From assembly GCA_046546375.1 (NCBI GenBank), contig JBKGXV010000001.1, positions 120,460-184,459 of the forward strand: 64,000 nt of DNA, read 5' to 3'. Source of the stretch: JAEZKC01 sp046546375. GTDB lineage: Bacteria > Fibrobacterota > Chitinivibrionia > Chitinivibrionales > Chitinispirillaceae. A program made the position numbers and the translations under genes. Positions 44,040 to 52,192 of this stretch are shown here, one piece after another. Below the pieces are notes generated by a model that was given only the letters and a program-made list of their open reading frames with translations, was not told the origin of the DNA and searched no databases. How positions within the stretch are numbered: the stretch's first letter is position 1; each line of letters begins with the position of its first letter.

Positions 44040-45146
44040 TCAGTTTTCATTATCGATGAATTTTTTTATATCCGCCCGTGCGGTAGCTTCTTTGTAGAAT
44101 GGCAGCTCGGATATGCAGCCGGCAAGTAATACATTTCCCGACCGGATGTTCACTTTTGTTCCGAGGGTACTTTTTTCCTTGTTCAGGTATCCTACTGCAA
44201 TAGCGGTTCCGAGTGAAGGAGAGAAGCTGCCGCTGGTGATAATTCCGGTAACTTCTCCATTTTGGTCGAGTATGGTGTCTCCAGAACGGGCTGCTCGCCT
44301 TCCTTCCAGTTTTATACCTCTGAGTATTTGCCTTACATTTGCTTGGTTGAGAACATATGCAGAACCGATGAATTCTTTTTTGGAGGAAATGGCTCGGGAA
44401 AAGCCGGATTCAGCGGCGTTTCGCTTATTGTCAAGTTCGTGTCCGTAGAGAGGAAATCCCATTTCCAGTCTGAGAGTGTCTCTGGCGCCCAGACCGGCCG
44501 GGACTGCTCCTAGTTTTGTGCACTCGTTCCAAATTGCAGCAGCAGAGTCATTGCTGCAGTAGATTTCAAATCCGATCTCCCCGGTATACCCTGTGCGGCT
44601 GATGAGAATGCGTTCACTGTTGAATGAATTGTGCATGAAACGGTAGAATTTGAGCTCGCAAATGGAATCGTCCAGGATTTTCTGAACTATTTTAGGAGAA
44701 CCGGGACCTTGAATATCTAGTTTGGCAGTGTGCTGAGAGATGTTTTTCAGTTCGGTGGTTTGCGATAATTGGGATTTTATCCAATTGAAATCGTTTTCCT
44801 CAGTTGCAGCATTCACTACCATCATGAATTCTTGTTTATTGATTCTGTAAAGGATCTGATCATCCAGAATCCCGCCTTCCTCGTTGCAGAGAAAACCATA
44901 TCTGCAGGAGCCAATTTTCAGATCTCCCACATTGCAGCTAAGCAGCAGTTCGAGATCAGAAACAGCCTTTTGTCCCTCGACAGTGAATTCCCCCATATGG
45001 CAGGTATCGAAAATCGCAGCTTCCGAGCGGGCTGCCTTGTGTTCCTTTATGATACCTCCGTATTGGATAGGCATTTCGTATCCGCCGAACGGAACCATCT
45101 TGGCTCCCAGGGCCTGATGCACATTATGAAGAACTGTTTTTTTCAT
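44040..45146 (-). CDS. gcvT: Aminomethyltransferase (glycine cleavage T protein)
   Basis: GcvT moves the methylene group from GcvH to tetrahydrofolate, releasing ammonia. 368 residues, normal for the family. VPFGGYEMPIQYGG, FDTCHMGEF (the conserved catalytic Asp would be in this area), RTGYTGEIGFEIY and GLGARDTLRLEMGFPLYGHEL are present. It is the first gene of the operon gcvT-gcvH-gcvPA-gcvPB. The lipoamide dehydrogenase gene is not nearby. Confidence 0.95.
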   Translation of the reverse strand: MKKTVLHNVHQALGAKMVPFGGYEMPIQYGGIIKEHKAARSEAAIFDTCHMGEFTVEGQKAVSDLELLLSCNVGDLKIGSCRYGFLCNEEGGILDDQILYRINKQEFMMVVNAATEENDFNWIKSQLSQTTELKNISQHTAKLDIQGPGSPKIVQKILDDSICELKFYRFMHNSFNSERILISRTGYTGEIGFEIYCSNDSAAAIWNECTKLGAVPAGLGARDTLRLEMGFPLYGHELDNKRNAAESGFSRAISSKKEFIGSAYVLNQANVRQILRGIKLEGRRAARSGDTILDQNGEVTGIITSGSFSPSLGTAIAVGYLNKEKSTLGTKVNIRSGNVLLAGCISELPFYKEATARADIKKFIDNEN

Positions 45147-45192
45147 GTGTCGAAAATCGCGTATTTAAATGAATTGTTCAGATGGAGAAATG

Positions 45193-45221
45193 AAAATAAA
45201 TCCGAAAATGCTGATGCTCAA
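45193..45221 (-). promoter_or_regulatory. Probable sigma70 promoter of the glycine cleavage operon
   Basis: On the minus strand TTGAGC (45221-45216) and TATTTT (45198-45193) are 17 bases apart, with an expected start near 45186 and a leader of about 40 bases. Confidence 0.4.
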
Positions 45222-45245
45222 AATATCTATGGAAAAAACTGATTT

Positions 45246-45286
45246 TTGGTGTTCATAGCCCGAGGTTCCCAGCGTATGAACACCAA
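45246..45286 (-). terminator. Long hairpin between the DJ-1 gene and gcvT
   Basis: TTGGTGTTCATA (45246-45257) and TATGAACACCAA (45275-45286) are a perfect 12-base inverted repeat around a 17-base loop. It starts six bases after the DJ-1-type stop. On the minus strand six T come about eight bases after the stem, so it is a probable but not classic terminator. Confidence 0.6.
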
Positions 45287-45291
45287 TCCCA

Positions 45292-45840
45292 CTATTCCGG
45301 AGAGTGCAGTATTGCCGAGCTTACTGTTGCTGCGGTTTCCTTATCTTTCAGTGTGCTTATCAGTTTAAGTGAAAAGGGTATTGCTGTACCCACTCCACGG
45401 CTGGTAATGATTGTGTCATCTACCACCACCGGTTCCTTTACCGGTTCTCCGCCCATCAAGCGATCCTCGAATCCGGGATAACAGGCAACTTTTTTTCCGG
45501 TTAATATTCCCGCTCTTGCGAGAACGGTGGGCGCAGCACAGATGGCGGCGCAGATTTTGCCCTGTGAATGAGCCCTTTTTATCATTTCAATAAGCATCTC
45601 AGAGGAAGCCAGATTATTGGTACCGGGCATACCTCCCGGCAGAACAAGTGCGTCAAACTGGTCTGAAAAGTCCTTGAATTGAAGATCTGCTCTGATTCTG
45701 ATGTTGTGGGCTCCGCGTATTTCCAGAGAATCGAGTCCCAGAATTGTTACATCAACATGTGCTCGTCGCAGGAGATCAATACAGGTAACTGCTTCAACCT
45801 CCTCGAAACCGTCAGCCAGTACCGTGATTACTGAAGCCAT
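45292..45840 (-). CDS. DJ-1/PfpI (YajL-type) family protein
   Basis: This 182-residue protein has ADGFEEVEA with Glu14 and the nucleophile-elbow ICAAPTVLA with Cys101, the residues conserved in DJ-1/YajL. LPGGMPGTNNL is also typical. Family members protect against oxidative or carbonyl stress; deglycase activity is debated. GGAGGTGA lies before the ATG and within the end of the upstream esterase gene, four bases away. Confidence 0.9.
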   Translation of the reverse strand: MASVITVLADGFEEVEAVTCIDLLRRAHVDVTILGLDSLEIRGAHNIRIRADLQFKDFSDQFDALVLPGGMPGTNNLASSEMLIEMIKRAHSQGKICAAICAAPTVLARAGILTGKKVACYPGFEDRLMGGEPVKEPVVVDDTIITSRGVGTAIPFSLKLISTLKDKETAATVSSAILHSPE

Positions 45841-45844
45841 ATTC

Positions 45845-47053
45845 TCACCTCCTGAAATTAATTGTGTATAAAGAGTGGTTTCGGACTAGTTTGAGACTCT
45901 TGTAGAGCACTGCAAGGTCATCTTCTGATGGCAGTTCAGATATGGTAAACTTTTTTTGTGATGGATTTGATGCCGTGATTTCCAGCCCTGAGGGAGCAAA
46001 AAAGGAAAATGAACTCAGATTGCGAGAATCTATGTTGAATGTGTCCTTTTCAAGCTCAGCTCTCACTGTCGCTTTTCTGTTTTCATCTGTTAATTCGTAT
46101 CCGATCAGCTGATTCGGAGCGTTGATTACTCCATTTATCACTTCCCACTCAAAGCCGTTTTCATTCGGTCTGGACCAGGATCGGATCAGTTGTGTCAGTT
46201 TTGGGAATTCCTTTTTCCTGTAGTCGAAACCGTGATCTTCTTCGGGGTGTACCTTCCTGGTAATATGAACATCTTTTTCTTCAAGAAAATCAAGGAATCT
46301 GTTAACCACATGAAGAGGATAGAGGCGGTCCTTTCCGCCCTGGATATTGTAGATAGGTCTTTTTTTCAGATTCGCAAGTGATAATTTCGTTCCCAGATGG
46401 GGGAGTATACCTCCGTAGCCGGAAATGGCAAAAAAACCAGCAAACGGGCCGTTAATTGAATTGGCCGCGGCGTAGCAGCCGGTAGCTCCGTCGCTTACTC
46501 CGGCCAGAAAAATTTTGCGGGAATCGATTTTATAGTGAAGACTTATATAGCGTATGGTCTGCAGAATTCTTTTGAGCCCTCTGTCACTCCACCATGGTGC
46601 AAAGTTGTTTGCCGAGGGGCTGGCGAGAATGAGATCCATGCTGTCTTTTAATCCGTTCAGCATTTTATAGGCGTATCTGCCTTTTGTGCTTACATCTGTT
46701 TTCACACCACCATGAAGGTAGATTACAAGGGGATGGGGTTTGTCTGGGGATAGGTTGGCGGGAAACCCGATTCCTAAAGAATAGCTGACGCCGTCAGAAT
46801 CATTAAGTGTCACCCAGTGGTCTTGAATTTTGGATGATAGTCGGATAGAGTCGAGGAGTTGGGAAAGATCCTGTCTCGAAAAGGGACTGTTTTTTTTATC
46901 AGATGTATGGTAGAGAGAACCCTGTGCCCAGTGAGATGTGAAGCTGCGTGGATCGATTCTGTCTTCTGAATCGCATCGTGAAAAGGTAAGAGAGAGCAAT
47001 AACAACAGAATCGGTACCGCTGATCTGGCGATATGGCTATCAGTTTTTATCAA
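45845..47053 (-). CDS. Exported alpha/beta-hydrolase (esterase-like)
   Basis: This 402-residue protein has an N-terminal hydrophobic export signal followed by a Cys (FSRC), a poor lipobox because of Arg before Cys. The catalytic set is visible: oxyanion IYLHGG, nucleophile GVSDG, Asp in GGKDRLYP and His in EEDHGFDY. This fits the feruloyl-esterase/polyhydroxybutyrate-depolymerase-like group. A C-terminal beta-rich region (about 290-402) may be an added domain. Its start overlaps the STAS gene by 14 bases. The substrate is unknown. Confidence 0.8.
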   Translation of the reverse strand: MIKTDSHIARSAVPILLLLLSLTFSRCDSEDRIDPRSFTSHWAQGSLYHTSDKKNSPFSRQDLSQLLDSIRLSSKIQDHWVTLNDSDGVSYSLGIGFPANLSPDKPHPLVIYLHGGVKTDVSTKGRYAYKMLNGLKDSMDLILASPSANNFAPWWSDRGLKRILQTIRYISLHYKIDSRKIFLAGVSDGATGCYAAANSINGPFAGFFAISGYGGILPHLGTKLSLANLKKRPIYNIQGGKDRLYPLHVVNRFLDFLEEKDVHITRKVHPEEDHGFDYRKKEFPKLTQLIRSWSRPNENGFEWEVINGVINAPNQLIGYELTDENRKATVRAELEKDTFNIDSRNLSSFSFFAPSGLEITASNPSQKKFTISELPSEDDLAVLYKSLKLVRNHSLYTINFRR

Positions 47054-47387
47054 GATTTTCCTTTATGAAAGTTTCTAGTGAAGAATATACAGGTATAAGT
47101 TTATCAAATCCCACGATAGACAGAATATCCAGGATGTCTTCGTTGGGTCCGAATAGTACAAATCGACCGTTTTTGGGCAAAAGTCTTTTACGGAGATTCA
47201 GCATGGCGGTGATGGCGCTGGAATCGAGATAGCTGGTTTTTGATAAATCAAAAGCGATTTTGGGTGAACATTCCTTGATCTCTATTTCGGTCAGAATTTT
47301 CCGGATTTTCATCAGCTGTTTTATGACGAATTTACCTTCAAGGCTGATGATATGCCACTCGGATAGTTTTTCCTTTGATGTGTTCAT
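47040..47387 (-). CDS. STAS-domain anti-sigma factor antagonist
   Basis: This 115-residue single-domain protein has the fold and the motif SYLDSSAITAML, whose first serine is in the position phosphorylated in SpoIIAA/RsbV-type antagonists. Such proteins release a sigma factor by binding an RsbW-like kinase. A receiver-HATPase protein that could be that kinase lies at 49693-50619, across comEC. Confidence 0.85.
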   Translation of the reverse strand: MNTSKEKLSEWHIISLEGKFVIKQLMKIRKILTEIEIKECSPKIAFDLSKTSYLDSSAITAMLNLRKRLLPKNGRFVLFGPNEDILDILSIVGFDKLIPVYSSLETFIKENLDKN

Positions 47388-47487
47388 TGGTTTTGTATCA
47401 CTTTTTAAAGCTGATTCCTCTCTATTCTATATAAATATATAAAGAGCAGAGTAGTTTTTTGAACTTTAGTCAGATTTTGTTGTCCAT

Positions 47488-49563
47488 TCATAACTTTGTA
47501 TGCAGATATGTGGCATTCCTATCGTTTCTGATAAGTTGTTCTGGTGAGAGAGGGAGTACAACTGACTTTTCCTTTACCTTTAAGTTCAGAAATATAGAAT
47601 CGTTTTTCGGCTTTGAAATTGTTAACCAGCAGTGTTTGTTGTATATCAGTTTGATCGGAAGTGAAAGCTTTCGATAGGAGTTGTTTTCAGCTGTTTTTTG
47701 TGCCATGGGCGTCGGCGATTGAGTATAGTCGGCCTTGGACTGATTTCGAATTGAGAAAGACTTTCCATTGAGCAGAACAAGTGTTGCTTTTTTCGAGTAT
47801 CTATGATGTATCCAGGGTTTGACCCCCTTGTCGCATAGCCATTCGATTTCCTTTGGCTCACCTCTTCCTATTAGCCATACATCTCCGCGGGGCAGCAGAA
47901 TTGCATTCAGGGCAGCATTTCTGTTATAAAGCTGCAGGATTTCTGTGCTTTGGAATCTGCTTGTGTTCAAGTGGATCAAGGAGAATATGAGTGTGGCGAT
48001 GCCGGCGGCGTTTATAAAATAGATTAATCTTTTTTCTTTGTGTACTGCGCATAAGCCGACTGCAAATAGTGCAGCTGTCAGTATCTGAAGTGCGGTGGGT
48101 GATTTGAGTGTCAACTCACTTAAGAATAGGTTTTCGCATAATCCGCTGACTTTGATGAGTGCTGAGAGGGTGAGTTCTGCGCCTTTTATCAGTAGGTCAG
48201 AGGCGAATGGGAGAAATATGTCACAGGCAAGACTGATGAAAAAAAGCCACATAGCCAAGGTCATAAGAAATATTGCTGCAGTATTGAACAGAAGGCCGAA
48301 GAGTGAAACTGATCCGAAATGGTAGAGGAGAACCGGAGTGGTGAACAGAAACCCGGCACAGGAAACCCAGATAGAAGAAAAGATAACATTTAATATGAAT
48401 GCGGATGCTTCGTTTTGCGGTTGGGGTGTAAAACTGTTCAGTATCGGGTATAGAAGAATGATTCCTGCGGTTGCAGCGAATGAGAGTTGGAACCCGGGGG
48501 CAAACAGACTGTGGGGAGAAAGAAAAAGCCAGAATACCCCTGCCAGACTTAAGGAGTGAAGGATGTGGTTCTTTTTCTGGATTAGCATTGATGTACAGAC
48601 AAATGTCGCCATTACGGTTGCCCTGAAAAGAGAGGGGATGAAGCCGATGAAAAATAGATATGCCCACAGTACTCCTAAAGCGAGAATCATACAGTAGTTC
48701 GATGGTAGTTTAAAAAGTTTGAAAACGGCAAAAAATGCAGTAAAGAGTAATCCTGCGTGAAAACCTGAAATAGCAAGAAGGTGAAATATCCCTGCTTTGC
48801 GGAATCTGTTTTTGAGCGAGCCGGACAGGTGCTCTCTTTCTCCTAGAAACGCCGCATGGAAAACACTTCTCACTTCTCTGTTTTGTATTTTCCCGATTAC
48901 TTCATGAACACGGTTTCGTAGCTCATGAGACAGATGAGCTGCGGATGGAAACGCGGAAGTTTGAGTTGAATAGGTCTGTAGAACAATCATCTTACCCCAG
49001 ATGTTTTGTGTGCGGAAAAACGATTGTTCATTGAAGCCGTAGGGACCCAGAGGGGGGTGGGGGAGTTTGAAATAGCCTTTGATTCTTATCGCCCCGTAGG
49101 GTGGAACAGGGTTTCTGCTCTGGCACAGGAGTGTTTTTTCTCTTAGAAGTGAATCTGCAATCGGATCGTGGGCAGCTGCGACTTTAAAGCGGAACTGATA
49201 ACGAGAATTTTTTTTTGCAATCGGACTGCGGATTTTCCCTGTCAGTACTGTTTCCCGATCTTGTAGTGATGCAGAAGTGATCTCTTTGGTGAAAGTCGAG
49301 TACTTCAGCTCTGTAGCGGTGAACAGAGAGAAACCGGTTAAAGTGAAAAAGATAAATCTCAATAAAGCTGAACGGCTTAGAATGCCTGCTAGGAAGGATA
49401 AAAGAGTTGTCAAAAGAAGAAAAAGATTATAAAATGATGTCAGTGTTTCTGCTGCTGAAGAGTATTTGGAGAGTGCTATACCACCGGATAGTCCTGCAAA
49501 AGCGAGGATGCCGGGCAGGCTGAGCCAGTAGTAGAGACCGGGAAAAAGCCTGGTTCTGTTCAT
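47488..49563 (-). CDS. ComEC/Rec2-type DNA uptake membrane protein
   Basis: This 691-residue protein has two to three N-terminal membrane segments, then a DUF4131-type domain (about 90-200). The competence domain (about 225-500) has FHLLAISGFHAG, the ComEC signature. The C-terminal metallo-beta-lactamase domain of longer ComEC proteins is absent; about 120 residues of other sequence stand in its place (DVWLIGRGEPKEIEWLCDKG). A similar short form is known in Bacteroidota. It would form the inner-membrane channel for single-stranded DNA. AAAAGG precedes the ATG. Confidence 0.88.
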   Translation of the reverse strand: MNRTRLFPGLYYWLSLPGILAFAGLSGGIALSKYSSAAETLTSFYNLFLLLTTLLSFLAGILSRSALLRFIFFTLTGFSLFTATELKYSTFTKEITSASLQDRETVLTGKIRSPIAKKNSRYQFRFKVAAAHDPIADSLLREKTLLCQSRNPVPPYGAIRIKGYFKLPHPPLGPYGFNEQSFFRTQNIWGKMIVLQTYSTQTSAFPSAAHLSHELRNRVHEVIGKIQNREVRSVFHAAFLGEREHLSGSLKNRFRKAGIFHLLAISGFHAGLLFTAFFAVFKLFKLPSNYCMILALGVLWAYLFFIGFIPSLFRATVMATFVCTSMLIQKKNHILHSLSLAGVFWLFLSPHSLFAPGFQLSFAATAGIILLYPILNSFTPQPQNEASAFILNVIFSSIWVSCAGFLFTTPVLLYHFGSVSLFGLLFNTAAIFLMTLAMWLFFISLACDIFLPFASDLLIKGAELTLSALIKVSGLCENLFLSELTLKSPTALQILTAALFAVGLCAVHKEKRLIYFINAAGIATLIFSLIHLNTSRFQSTEILQLYNRNAALNAILLPRGDVWLIGRGEPKEIEWLCDKGVKPWIHHRYSKKATLVLLNGKSFSIRNQSKADYTQSPTPMAQKTAENNSYRKLSLPIKLIYNKHCWLTISKPKNDSIFLNLKVKEKSVVLPLSPEQLIRNDRNATYLHTKL

Positions 49564-49692
49564 AGCCTTTTTCCAGTTGCATTGTGGATTGAGGTTTTAC
49601 GGAATCGCTTTTTCTGGGAGATGAGTATAAAATAGTTGCTTTTGAATTTTTTTGCTGGGTTTTTCCTGAAAAAGTTTTGGAGTGATTTTCTG

Positions 49693-50619
49693 ATGGAACA
49701 GAACAGGTACAGTATTTTGCTTGTTGATGATGAGCCTGAGATAAGGGAGTTGATTTCTGATTTCCTGACGGAGGATGAGGGGTATAGAGTTGTGGGGGCC
49801 TGTTGTGGTCAGGAGGCGCTTGAGATATTGGAGCGCGACAATTTCGATCTTATTCTTTCTGATATCAATATGCCCGGTATGAAAGGGTTTGATCTTCTCA
49901 AAGAGGTACGGGGGAGATATCCTGACATTAAGAGAGTGCTTATAACCGCTTACAATGTAGAGGATTATCTGGACTTGGCTCTTCATCATGATATCGGAAA
50001 TATTTTCGTGAAGACGACACCGTTCAATTTCGCAGAGCTGTCCATTGTACTGCAAAATCTGCTGGAGGGAAGTATTTTCGGTTTGGAGCGCTATTTTTCA
50101 GAAAGTACCGCCGTACACAAGACGAACATTTTCCGCTCCACCTGTTTGGAGCTGAATGCTCAGAGGATCGTCTCTGTTTTGAATGATTCTGAACGGGCGA
50201 AGCGTTTGGAGCTGGTTGTGGTGGAGCTTTTGACTAATGCAATATTCTACGGCGTGATGAACAAGTCGCCTGAGAAAAAGGATACCTGGGATCATAATTT
50301 TGAGCTGTCCGAGGAGAAAGCGGTTGAAGTTTCAATCGCTGCTGATTCTGAAAAATATGCAGTTTCGGTTGTGGACAGGGGAGGGCGGCTTAAGAAAAAT
50401 GATGTACTTTACTGGCTTCACCGTCAGATAGCTCAGGATGAAAACGGTATGCCTTTGGGATTGTTCGATTCTCATGGCCGGGGTTTGTTCATTGCCCGTC
50501 GCTATATCGACAGGCTCATTATCAATATCTATAAGAACCGAATGACGGAAGTGATAATAGTTAATTATCTGAATAATGCCCACAACGGCTTTAAACCTCT
50601 TTATATAAACGAAATATGA
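49693..50619 (+). CDS. Response regulator with RsbW-like HATPase domain
   Basis: This 308-residue protein has a receiver domain (about 5-122) with LLVDDEPE, phospho-acceptor Asp57 in LSDINMPG, and KTTP in place of the usual KP pair. The C-terminal half (about 160-300) is a GHKL ATPase of the anti-sigma type, with VVELLTNAIFYGV (N box), VDRGG and FDSHGRGLFIARRYID. This combination suggests a phosphorylation-controlled anti-sigma or partner-switch kinase. The ATG at 49693 is preferred to 49636. Its stop overlaps the next gene (ATGA). Confidence 0.88.
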   Translation: MEQNRYSILLVDDEPEIRELISDFLTEDEGYRVVGACCGQEALEILERDNFDLILSDINMPGMKGFDLLKEVRGRYPDIKRVLITAYNVEDYLDLALHHDIGNIFVKTTPFNFAELSIVLQNLLEGSIFGLERYFSESTAVHKTNIFRSTCLELNAQRIVSVLNDSERAKRLELVVVELLTNAIFYGVMNKSPEKKDTWDHNFELSEEKAVEVSIAADSEKYAVSVVDRGGRLKKNDVLYWLHRQIAQDENGMPLGLFDSHGRGLFIARRYIDRLIINIYKNRMTEVIIVNYLNNAHNGFKPLYINEI

Positions 50620-51572
50620 TTTTCACTTCGATCGTACCCTGCAACATTCCTTCTGATATGAGTATAGCGCCTTATCTGGCAAAAAGGTTCACTTATTATA
50701 CTTTAGCAGAGTGGCAGAAAAAAATTCGTGAAAACAGAATAACGATCAATGGTAAGCTTTGCGGTCTTGCTGATACTGTCAGACCCAAAGACAAGGTGTC
50801 CTACGACGCAGGGGAATTCGAGGAACCGTATGCGGATCTGTCGTATGAAATAGTGTATGAAGACGAGTGGATGCTGGGTGTATGCAAACCTGGGAACCTT
50901 CTGGTTCACCGGGCCGGAAAGAGTTTTCGGAACAATCTTATATATCAACTAAGAAATGTGCATAACCCCCCCTTCCCTGATTCTCAAATAGTACACAGAT
51001 TGGATAGAGAAACATCCGGGGTGGTGATAGTGGCGAAGGATAAAGCTCAAAGCTCAATATTCGGAAAACTGTTTCTGGAGGGGCGGATAAAAAAGTGCTA
51101 TACGGCTGTTGTCCGGGGAATATTCGATCACGAAACACCCTGTATCATCGATTCTCCCATTGCCAGGGACGCGGAGTCGGGCCTCAGTTACAAGTACAGG
51201 GTGCATGAAAGCGGCAAGCCGGCTTTCACCAGTGTTGAACATGTCAGCGAGTGTGGTGGTGTGTATTCACTTCTGAAGGTGATTCCTCTCACCGGCCGCA
51301 CTCATCAGATACGGCTTCACCTGGCTTCTGTGGGTTTTCCCATAGTTGATGACAGGTTGTATGGTCTGAGCACGGAAGATTACCTCGCAGCAGACAGCGG
51401 CAGCAAAGTCGACACCGGTTTTTCTCTGGGGCGTCAAGCGCTTCATTGCAGTTCACTTTCATTCACGCATCCGCATACCGGAAACAAAACAGTTATCTGT
51501 GCCGATCTGCCCGCGGATATGCAGGCGTTTATTAACAGGTGCGGAAAAAAGAGTGATTCCTTCGAAGGGTGA
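50616..51572 (+). CDS. RluA-type RNA pseudouridine synthase
   Basis: 318 residues. The N-terminal S4-like part (about 15-85, LAEWQKKIRENRITING) binds RNA. The catalytic domain has VHRLDRETSGV with the nucleophilic Asp near 129, YTAVVRG, and GRTHQIRLHLASVGFPIVDDRLYG. It turns specific uridines in rRNA or tRNA into pseudouridine; the target (RluC/RluD-like) is not readable. Translation is coupled to the response regulator gene by the four-base overlap. Confidence 0.9.
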   Translation: MIFTSIVPCNIPSDMSIAPYLAKRFTYYTLAEWQKKIRENRITINGKLCGLADTVRPKDKVSYDAGEFEEPYADLSYEIVYEDEWMLGVCKPGNLLVHRAGKSFRNNLIYQLRNVHNPPFPDSQIVHRLDRETSGVVIVAKDKAQSSIFGKLFLEGRIKKCYTAVVRGIFDHETPCIIDSPIARDAESGLSYKYRVHESGKPAFTSVEHVSECGGVYSLLKVIPLTGRTHQIRLHLASVGFPIVDDRLYGLSTEDYLAADSGSKVDTGFSLGRQALHCSSLSFTHPHTGNKTVICADLPADMQAFINRCGKKSDSFEG

Positions 51573-51598
51573 AAAAAAAGGGGATATATAAATCCCCC
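51572..51598 (-). terminator. Rho-independent terminator after the HU-like gene
   Basis: GGGGAT (51580-51585) and ATCCCC (51592-51597) form the stem; on the minus strand it is followed by eight T. It also separates the convergent rluA-type gene. Confidence 0.85.
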
Positions 51599-51627
51599 TT
51601 CTGAAATATCGTTTTTTCAGAACAAAA

Positions 51628-52041
51628 TTATTTCTTTTTAGCCGCTTTTTTAGTCGTTTTCTTAGCAGCCTTTTTAGTGGGAGTTTTCTTCACTGCCTTT
51701 TTTGCAGCGGTTTTCTTAGTCGTGGTTTTTTTTGCGGCAGTTTTCTTTGCGGCGGGACTGCCGAGGATGGCATCTTTTGCTGCTTTAGAGACTTTGAACT
51801 TCAAAGCTTTTTTTGCAGGTATTCTTATGGTTTCACCTGTGGCGGGATTTCTGCCTTTTCTGGCTTTGCGCTTCACGAGTACCAGTTTTCCCAGGCCGGG
51901 GACGACGAATCCGTTTTTGGCTTCTTTGTAAGCCAGCTCAGAAAGGTTGTCCAGAAATGACTTGACCTGCTTTTTGGTAAGCTCTTCTTTTTCGGAGAGC
52001 TTCTGAATGACTTGAGATTGGGTCAGGCTCTTTCCTGCCAT
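51628..52041 (-). CDS. HU-family DNA-binding protein with lysine-rich tail
   Basis: 137 residues. Residues 1-92 are a complete HU/IHF fold, with VVPGLGKLVLVKRKARKGRNPATGE containing the DNA-intercalating NP pair. Residues about 97-137 are a histone H1-like tail of KK/AAK/TTKK repeats. HU with such a tail is known in actinobacteria, where it compacts DNA. The repeats make this gene prone to length variation. It has its own strong promoter upstream. Confidence 0.93.
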   Translation of the reverse strand: MAGKSLTQSQVIQKLSEKEELTKKQVKSFLDNLSELAYKEAKNGFVVPGLGKLVLVKRKARKGRNPATGETIRIPAKKALKFKVSKAAKDAILGSPAAKKTAAKKTTTKKTAAKKAVKKTPTKKAAKKTTKKAAKKK

Positions 52042-52089
52042 GGAAACTCCTTTTTTGATGCAATGAGAAAAGGAAAACTATCTGGCATT

Positions 52090-52118
52090 AGTATAATATT
52101 TAGTTGTTATTTGTACAA
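52090..52118 (-). promoter_or_regulatory. Sigma70-type promoter of the HU-like gene
   Basis: On the minus strand TTGTAC (52118-52113) and TATACT (52095-52090) are 17 bases apart, close to consensus; the start codon is at 52041. Confidence 0.6.
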
Positions 52119-52192
52119 CACCAAATCGAAAAAAGTGCATAAAAAGGGACTTTTTTCAGAAATTTACGGTTAAAAAGCAGTAAGTTGGCCCC

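Noticed and set aside
45147..45291. Possible glycine riboswitch before gcvT
   Set aside because: The leader after the predicted promoter is only about 40 bases, and no tandem aptamer-like core is visible.
47488..47870. ComEC C-terminus looked like a frameshift or truncation of the metallo-beta-lactamase domain
   Set aside because: The frame is uninterrupted and short ComEC forms without that domain are common in this part of the tree.
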